Source: Sternotherus odoratus (taxonomy: Eukaryota; Chordata; Testudines; Kinosternidae). Taken from it: DNA of 64,000 nt. This document shows positions 59,872 to 64,000 of this stretch, piece after piece. Position 1 is the first letter of the stretch. The number at the start of each line of letters is the position of its first letter. The DNA lies in contig JAVMKO010000002.1 of the NCBI GenBank assembly GCA_032164245.1, positions 90,905,340 to 90,969,339 of the forward strand. Reading direction: 5' to 3'. The notes beneath the pieces are model-generated. The model was not told the origin of the DNA and searched no databases. It saw nothing but the letters and a program-made list of their open reading frames with translations. A program made the translations under genes and the position numbers.

Positions 59872-60483
59872 ATGGCCAGTTCACCTGCACAGCTCAGTCG
59901 CCATTCAGAGAAATCAGCAGCACAAGCCGCCATGCAGACCTCAGCATCACAAGATGCCATGCAGAGCTCAGCAGCACAGGAGACCAGCCAGAGAAAAAGA
60001 GCTCCAGCATGGTCCAGTTGTGAGGTGTTGGATCTCATCGCTATCTGGGGAGAGGAATCCGTGATGTTGGAACTCCGCAACAGCAAACGGAATGCCAACA
60101 TGTTTGCCAGGGTCTCCAAGGTCATGCTGGAAAGGGTCCACAACAGGGATGCCCAACAGTGCCGTGTGAAAATTAAGGAGCTGAGGCAAGCGTTCCAGAA
60201 AGCCAAGGAGGCAAACAGACGCTCGGGGGCGCGCCACGGACATGCCGGTTCTACAATGAACTAAATCAGATAATGGGGGGCGCCCCCACCACCATCGCAC
60301 CGGTCTGCGTGGACTCCACCGATGGGATAATCATCAGGCCTGAGGAGGATTCGGATGAGGACGACGATGATGAGGAGAAAAATATCACGGAGCAGCAGGA
60401 GGCCAGCGGAGAGACACTTTTGGCAGACAGCCAGGAACTGTTTATCACCCTGGAGCCAGCACCCTCCCAAGCCTCCCAAGGGG
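59872..60483 (+). pseudogene. Harbinger Myb/SANT-like accessory gene, exon 1 (frameshifted)
   Basis: Start at ATG 59872 (CAGCATGGCC). A short repetitive Ser/Ala/Gln N-terminus leads into a Myb/SANT-like DNA-binding domain (about residues 45-118: PAWSSCEVLDLIAIWGEE, RNANMFARVSKVMLER, QCRVKIKELRQAFQKA). In Harbinger elements this protein helps the transposase bind DNA and enter the nucleus. A one-base deletion between 60229 and 60233 shifts the frame where the family has RSGxxPxTCRFYNEL; reading continues in the other frame through an acidic run (EEDSDEDDDDEE) to the donor GGG/GTAAGTG at 60484. As it stands the protein would be truncated at about 130 residues. Confidence 0.85.
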
Positions 60484-60540
60484 GTAAGTGTTTTTTTAAG
60501 GGATTAGATGACTCATGATTTTTAAAGGAAGCATTTATTA

Positions 60541-61503
60541 ATGACTAGCGAAAATACCCAGCGTTGCTCGGGTCCGTCGGAGGTGGGGAGGGGGCAGAGA
60601 GCTGAGCGAGTGCGGGGTCTGTTGGAGGGGGGAGGGGGCAGTGAGCAAACCTGACACCCCCACCTCACCCCCCCGACCAAACCCGACACCCACACCTCAC
60701 TTACCACTCAACCAATCCCGACTCACATTTTCACTCCCCCACCCAAACTCAACACCCCCACGTCACCCCTACCAACACCCCCTGACCAACACCCACACCT
60801 CACCCCCCGTAGACCAAACCTGACACACCCACCTCACTTCCCCCCCCAACCAAACCCGAGACCCCTACCTACCACCACAAACAAACCCGACACCCACACC
60901 TCACTTACCCCTCGACCAACCCCGACCCCCCTCCTCACCCCCCCCATCCAAACCCAACTCCCCCACCTTACCCCCCACCAAACCCAACACCCCCTGACCA
61001 ACCCCAACACCCACCCCTCACCCCTCACCCACCCAGACACCTTCCCACCCCCCCAGACCAAACCCGACACCCCCGGCTCACTTACACCCCCAAACAAACC
61101 CGACACCCCCATCTCACCCCTGGACCAAACCCGACACCCCCACCTCACCCCCCGACCAAACCCGACACCCCCACCTCACTTACCCTCCGACCAAACCCAA
61201 CTCGGGTCCGTCGGAGGTGGGGAGGGGGCAGAGAGCTGAGCGAGTGCGGGGTCCGTTGGAGGGGGTATTATGACATCATAACTATGTCACAGAGAACAGC
61301 AGCTGCCCAGCTGATGTGAATGGGCTTTAAAAAATTTCACCCCTGGGGGGCGTCAGAGGTGAGATTTGAAAAAATTTCGACTCTTACCCTGATTAGGACC
61401 CTAAGACCTCTAACTGTACCAAATTTCAAGGCTCCAGCTCATACGGTGTGGAAGGAGTAAGCGCACATACACGCATACACCATTTTACTTTTGTATATAT
61501 AGA
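60541..61503. mobile_element. unclassified insertion with minisatellite in the accessory-gene intron
   Basis: Begins near ACTAGCGAAAATACCCAGCG and ends near CATTTTACTTTTGTATATAT-AGATTA, with ACCAAATTTCAAGGCTCCAG before the end. This layout recalls small dispersed repeats in many animals whose class I cannot name. The core is a C-rich minisatellite (60632-61200) framed by two 65-bp direct repeats (60567-60631 and 61201-61265) that differ by one base. It is absent in function from a Harbinger element and so is read as nested. Confidence 0.6.
60632..61200. repeat. C-rich minisatellite
   Basis: Imperfect units of about 30-36 bp built on GACCAAACCCGACACCCCCA and CCTCACCCCCC or CCTCACTTACC. The plus strand is almost free of G. 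Confidence 0.9.
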
Positions 61504-61549
61504 TTAACTTGCCCTAAGGACTTAGCGTGCTTTCATTGCTGGTCAGTTT

Positions 61550-62016
61550 CTACTCAAATAGTTTGTCAATATATTCAGGTATTGATCGGAAATCCTCTAC
61601 GGACATTTCCATGAAGCTATCCAGGAGGTAGCGATGAATCTTCCGCACCAGATTTCTGGGGAGAGCAGCCTTGTCTGGCCCTCCGTGATAGAAGACCATC
61701 CCACACCATGATAGTCTGGTATCATTGAGCAGCATAACATTGCGGCGAATGCACCAGGACTTTGCAGTGATTGAAGCAGCATGCGTTCCCTATCTCTTTG
61801 AGAAATACTAAGCAAAGTGATGTCATTCATGGTTTTTGCCTGTTTGAAAGACGGACTGCAATTAGTAGGTAGATAAAGGTTCCCAGCTGCAAAGTAATCT
61901 TTTCCGTTGAAGACCGACCGCGCGTGGGCCCTCCCCTCCCAAACGGGCACCCGCCCGCCAGCCCATAGCCGGTAGCTAGCAGGGATTTTGAAGAGTCTGC
62001 AAGTGGTTGCTTCCAT
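61550..62016 (-). other. minus-strand reading-frame remnant in the intron, function unknown
   Basis: On the minus strand two frames join across one shift: from 62016 reading FNGKDYFAAGNLYLP and ISQRDRERMLLQSLQSPGAF, then in a second frame RLSWCGMVFYHGGPDKAALP and EDFRSIPEYIDKLFE to a stop at 61550. The composition looks protein-like, but I know no family match. It could be a third Harbinger frame, a host fragment or chance. Confidence 0.25.
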
Positions 62017-62125
62017 TTAAGACCAAACGCGCTCCCAACCCCTCCACCCCCCGCCAGCCCGTAGCGGTAGCTAGCAGGGATTTTGACAAGTCTGCAAGCG
62101 GTTCCTTCCGCTTAAGACCCCCAGC
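61940..62125. repeat. tandem duplication, about 90-bp unit
   Basis: About two and a half copies of a unit containing CGCCAGCCC(A/G)TAGC, GGTAGCTAGCAGGGATTTTG and AGTCTGCAAG. Copies differ by scattered substitutions and small gaps. Confidence 0.8.
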
Positions 62126-62483
62126 CAGCCCTTAGCGAGAGATTTTTGGTTTTGTTTTGCAGTTTGCGGTTCACTGGGAGCCACGCGGTGGAGAGAGGAG
62201 GAATCCACGTGGTGGGGGGAAGGGGGTGGGGTTACTCTAGAATATCCAAGTGCTTCTTTTAAATATGGATTTCAGTTTACCATGGCTGGCTGCATGGATG
62301 ATTTCAGAAGCCGTGTTGTGCTGAGGCTCGCATATGTGTGTGAGATGCTGTAACTTTTCTGTGAGCCATTCAGTCACTTTTAGGTGTGGAATATGACCTT
62401 GTACATAAATCATATCAGGCCTCTGAATACTGAGGTTGCCAGTTGCATAGTACTCCCATTGTGATCCGTCCGAGAATGCATCT

Positions 62484-62582
62484 GTCTCATAACCTTGTAG
62501 CTTTCTTTGCCCACATTTGAATGTATTTGTCTCATAACCTTGAATGTATGTCTCATAAGTTTGAACCTTTCTTTGCCCACAG
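62484..62582 (+). repeat. duplicated splice-acceptor region
   Basis: GTCTCATAACCTTG occurs at 62484 and 62529, with a third variant at 62550. CTTTCTTTGCCCACA occurs at 62501-62515 (followed by T) and at 62567-62581 (followed by G). Only the second gives the AG acceptor. Confidence 0.85.
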
Positions 62583-63103
62583 CTGCACAATTATCTCAGA
62601 ATCCCCCGTCCTGCTCTTCACGCCGTGCATCGCAGATATGAAAGCGTAAAAAGAAAACGTGCGATGATATGTTCAATGAACTACTGGAAAACTTGCGTGC
62701 TGAGGCAACCCACCAGATGGAATGGAGGGAAAGATTGCTCCAGTCAAGGCTGGAATCGAGAGCCGCAGCAGAAAAGAGGGAAGAAATGTGGCTGGAGCGC
62801 GAACAAAGATGACTGGAGCGCGAAGAAAGATGATTGGAACGCGAAGAAAGACGACAGGAACGCGAAGAAAGGCGGATGGATGCTTTGCTCCGGATAATGG
62901 AGGACCAAAGAGACATGCTGAGGTGTCTGGTGGAGCTGAAGCAGGACCAAAGATCGCTTCTGCAGTCTCTGTCTAGCCACCTCCCCCCATCCCCAAGTCC
63001 CATAGCTTCCCCACCCAAACGTGGGGTGAGAACCCGGGGGGGGGGAAGCTCCGGGGACCGACCCACTCTACCCCACAAGCCAGCACAAGCAGCAGCAAGA
63101 TGA
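62583..63103 (+). pseudogene. Harbinger accessory gene, exon 2 with three TGA codons
   Basis: After the acceptor TTTGCCCACAG the frame set by exon 1 (one carried G) is open apart from TGA at 62639-62641, 62810-62812 and 62831-62833, and ends at TGA 63101-63103. Between them lie a basic patch (KRKKKTCDD), a long Glu/Arg coiled coil (REERRQEREERRMDALLRIM), DQRDMLRCLVELKQDQR and a Pro/Ser tail. The coiled coil would serve dimerisation or transposase contact (inference). Each of the three TGA codons stands where CGA (Arg) fits the pattern, as expected from CpG decay. Confidence 0.82.
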
Positions 63104-63274
63104 ATTTATCAAAAGACTTTTAAAAGCTGCTGTGTCTTGGCCCCCCTTCTCTCCCCCCCTTCCCCCACTCTTCTCTCCGCTCCTCCACCACTGCGACTGC
63201 TGGTTTCCCTCCTCCCCCACCCTGTTCTGGGCTACCTTGCCAGTGATCCCCTGTATTTGTGTTTGTGATGAAGC

Positions 63275-63312
63275 AATAAAGAAAGCATGATTTTTAAAAC
63301 ATTGAATTTATT
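63275..63312. terminator. back-to-back polyadenylation signals
   Basis: AATAAA on the plus strand (63275-63280) serves the accessory gene. AATAAA on the minus strand (63307-63312) serves the transposase. They stand 26 bp apart between the two convergent genes. Confidence 0.7.
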
Positions 63313-63396
63313 TCCTCTGCAAGCATCGGGAGGGGGGAGGGAAAGAGGGTGCAAGGATGGCAGGCTTAGGGCCGAGCAGAGCAAGGGAGCGGGTTG

Positions 63397-64000
63397 TCAA
63401 ATGCCATCTTGGGCACTCATAAAACTGGTTTTCAAGGCATCCCTGAGGCGCAGCGCGTCATGGTGCGCTCTTCTACTTTCCCTGCTGTTTGGCTGCTGGT
63501 AAGCAGCGGACAGGAAATTTGCCTCTGCCTCCCCGCCCGCCATAAACGTTTCCCCCTTGCTCTCACAGAGATTGTGGAGCACTGAGCAAGCAGCAATAAC
63601 AATGGGGATATTTCTCTTGCTGATGTCTGAGCGAATCAGTAATGAACGCCATCGCCCCTTCAGACGGCCAAATGCACACTCTACTGCCATCCTGCACTTG
63701 CTTATCCTGTAGTTGAACAGCTCCTGACCCCTGTCCAGGGCTCCTGTGTAGGGCTTCGTAAGCCAGGGCATTAAGGGGTAGGCTGGGTCCCCAATGATAA
63801 CGATCAGCATTTCCACCCCCCTGACGGAAATTTTCTGGTCGGGGAAGAAAATCCCTTGCTGCAGCTGTCTAAAAATCCTACAGTTCCTGAAAATACGAGC
63901 GTCATGAAGCTTTCCCGGCCACCCCACGTACAGGTCGGTGAAACGTCCCTTGTGGTCAACCACTGCTTGCATGACCACAGAATAATATCCCTTCCGGTTT
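63397..64000 (-). CDS. HARBI1-type DDE transposase, C-terminal part
   Basis: The minus-strand frame is open from the window edge (reading NRKGYYSVVMQAVVDHKGRF) to TGA at 63397-63399. DYVGWPG-type sequence LYVGWPGKLHDARIF, then GDPAYPLMPWLTKPY with the second catalytic Asp, then KCRMAVECAFGRLKGRWRSL with the catalytic Glu, and VIAACSVLHNLCE form the usual C-terminal half of PIF/Harbinger transposases. The first catalytic Asp and the helix-turn-helix lie beyond 64000. No stop or frameshift is seen in these 200 codons, unlike the partner gene. It cuts and joins DNA at TWA targets in the family. Confidence 0.93.
   Translation of the reverse strand, partial: NRKGYYSVVMQAVVDHKGRFTDLYVGWPGKLHDARIFRNCRIFRQLQQGIFFPDQKISVRGVEMLIVIIGDPAYPLMPWLTKPYTGALDRGQELFNYRISKCRMAVECAFGRLKGRWRSLLIRSDISKRNIPIVIAACSVLHNLCESKGETFMAGGEAEANFLSAAYQQPNSRESRRAHHDALRLRDALKTSFMSAQDGI

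Larger units (their letters stand above)
59508..64000. mobile_element. PIF/Harbinger transposon, right end outside the window
   Basis: The left end GGCTGGTCCCCACTACGAC is followed by subterminal GTCGAC motifs (TTAATGTCGAC, TTAAGTCGACAT). The element holds the two genes diagnostic of PIF/Harbinger: a Myb/SANT-like protein (plus strand) and a DDE transposase (minus strand), convergently arranged. The left boundary is inferred from resemblance to the MITEs at 55261 and 58727. The right inverted repeat and target duplication lie beyond the window. Confidence 0.88.

Noticed and set aside
60834..61148. 104-codon Gly/Val/Trp-rich minus-strand frame
   Set aside because: It is the translation of the C-rich minisatellite.
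1..64000. CRISPR arrays, bacterial operons, ribosome binding sites, rRNA genes
   Set aside because: The window is vertebrate-type nuclear DNA. Tandem arrays present are minisatellites without spacer structure, and no rRNA or prokaryotic gene layout was seen.

Overview
This window looks like vertebrate nuclear DNA, most probably from a turtle. Interspersed repeats are dense. They include CR1 LINEs (one ending in the TTCTTATG tail), tRNA-derived SINEs, Penelope-like elements with a GIY-YIG endonuclease, hAT elements with 8-bp target duplications, PIF/Harbinger elements, and many short TA- or TTA-flanked MITEs. The turtle assignment rests on recognising these families by eye; no search was run.

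Layout. From 1 to about 49.8 kb I see no convincing host gene. This part is AT-rich spacer interrupted by repeats: an LTR-like unit (1.65-2.33 kb), CR1 remnants (7.4, 11.5-12.3, 34.1-35.7 and 36.4 kb), a Harbinger-type MITE with a TTA duplication (13.2-13.9 kb), a Penelope-like remnant with a hammerhead-like motif (15.2-16.1 kb), a TA-flanked element made of nested hairpins (21.0-21.5 kb), three hAT elements with 8-bp duplications (24.9-26.4, 29.8-31.7, 33.8-36.0 kb), a foldback of Penelope tails (41.4 kb) and a second, decayed Penelope-like element (45.4-46.4 kb).

From about 49.8 to 59.3 kb the minus strand carries four short exon-like segments (59217-59276, 56550-56598, 52592-52621, 49916-50066). 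All have AG/GT borders and matching codon phases, and they end in a stop codon followed by a polyadenylation hexamer. I read them as the 3' end of an unidentified host gene transcribed right to left; they are a prediction. In one of its introns lies a 1.5-kb TA-flanked element (53258-54759). It contains what appears to be a captured first exon of a conventional protein kinase C (PKC gamma-like), with start codon, pseudosubstrate, half of the C1A zinc-binding motif and a splice donor, followed by a GA-rich minisatellite, an approximately 240-bp-arm palindrome and a second hairpin with 42-bp arms.

From 59508 to the window end is a nearly complete PIF/Harbinger transposon, cut off by the window edge. 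It carries a Myb/SANT-like accessory gene on the plus strand (two exons, inactivated by one frameshift and three TGA codons) and a HARBI1-type DDE transposase on the minus strand, which is open as far as it can be seen. The two genes converge on back-to-back polyadenylation signals. The accessory-gene intron contains a foreign minisatellite-bearing insertion.

The most unusual items are the captured kinase exon and its phase match to the downstream host exons, the large palindromes, the hAT element packed with three different minisatellites, and the Penelope tails with hammerhead-like cores.
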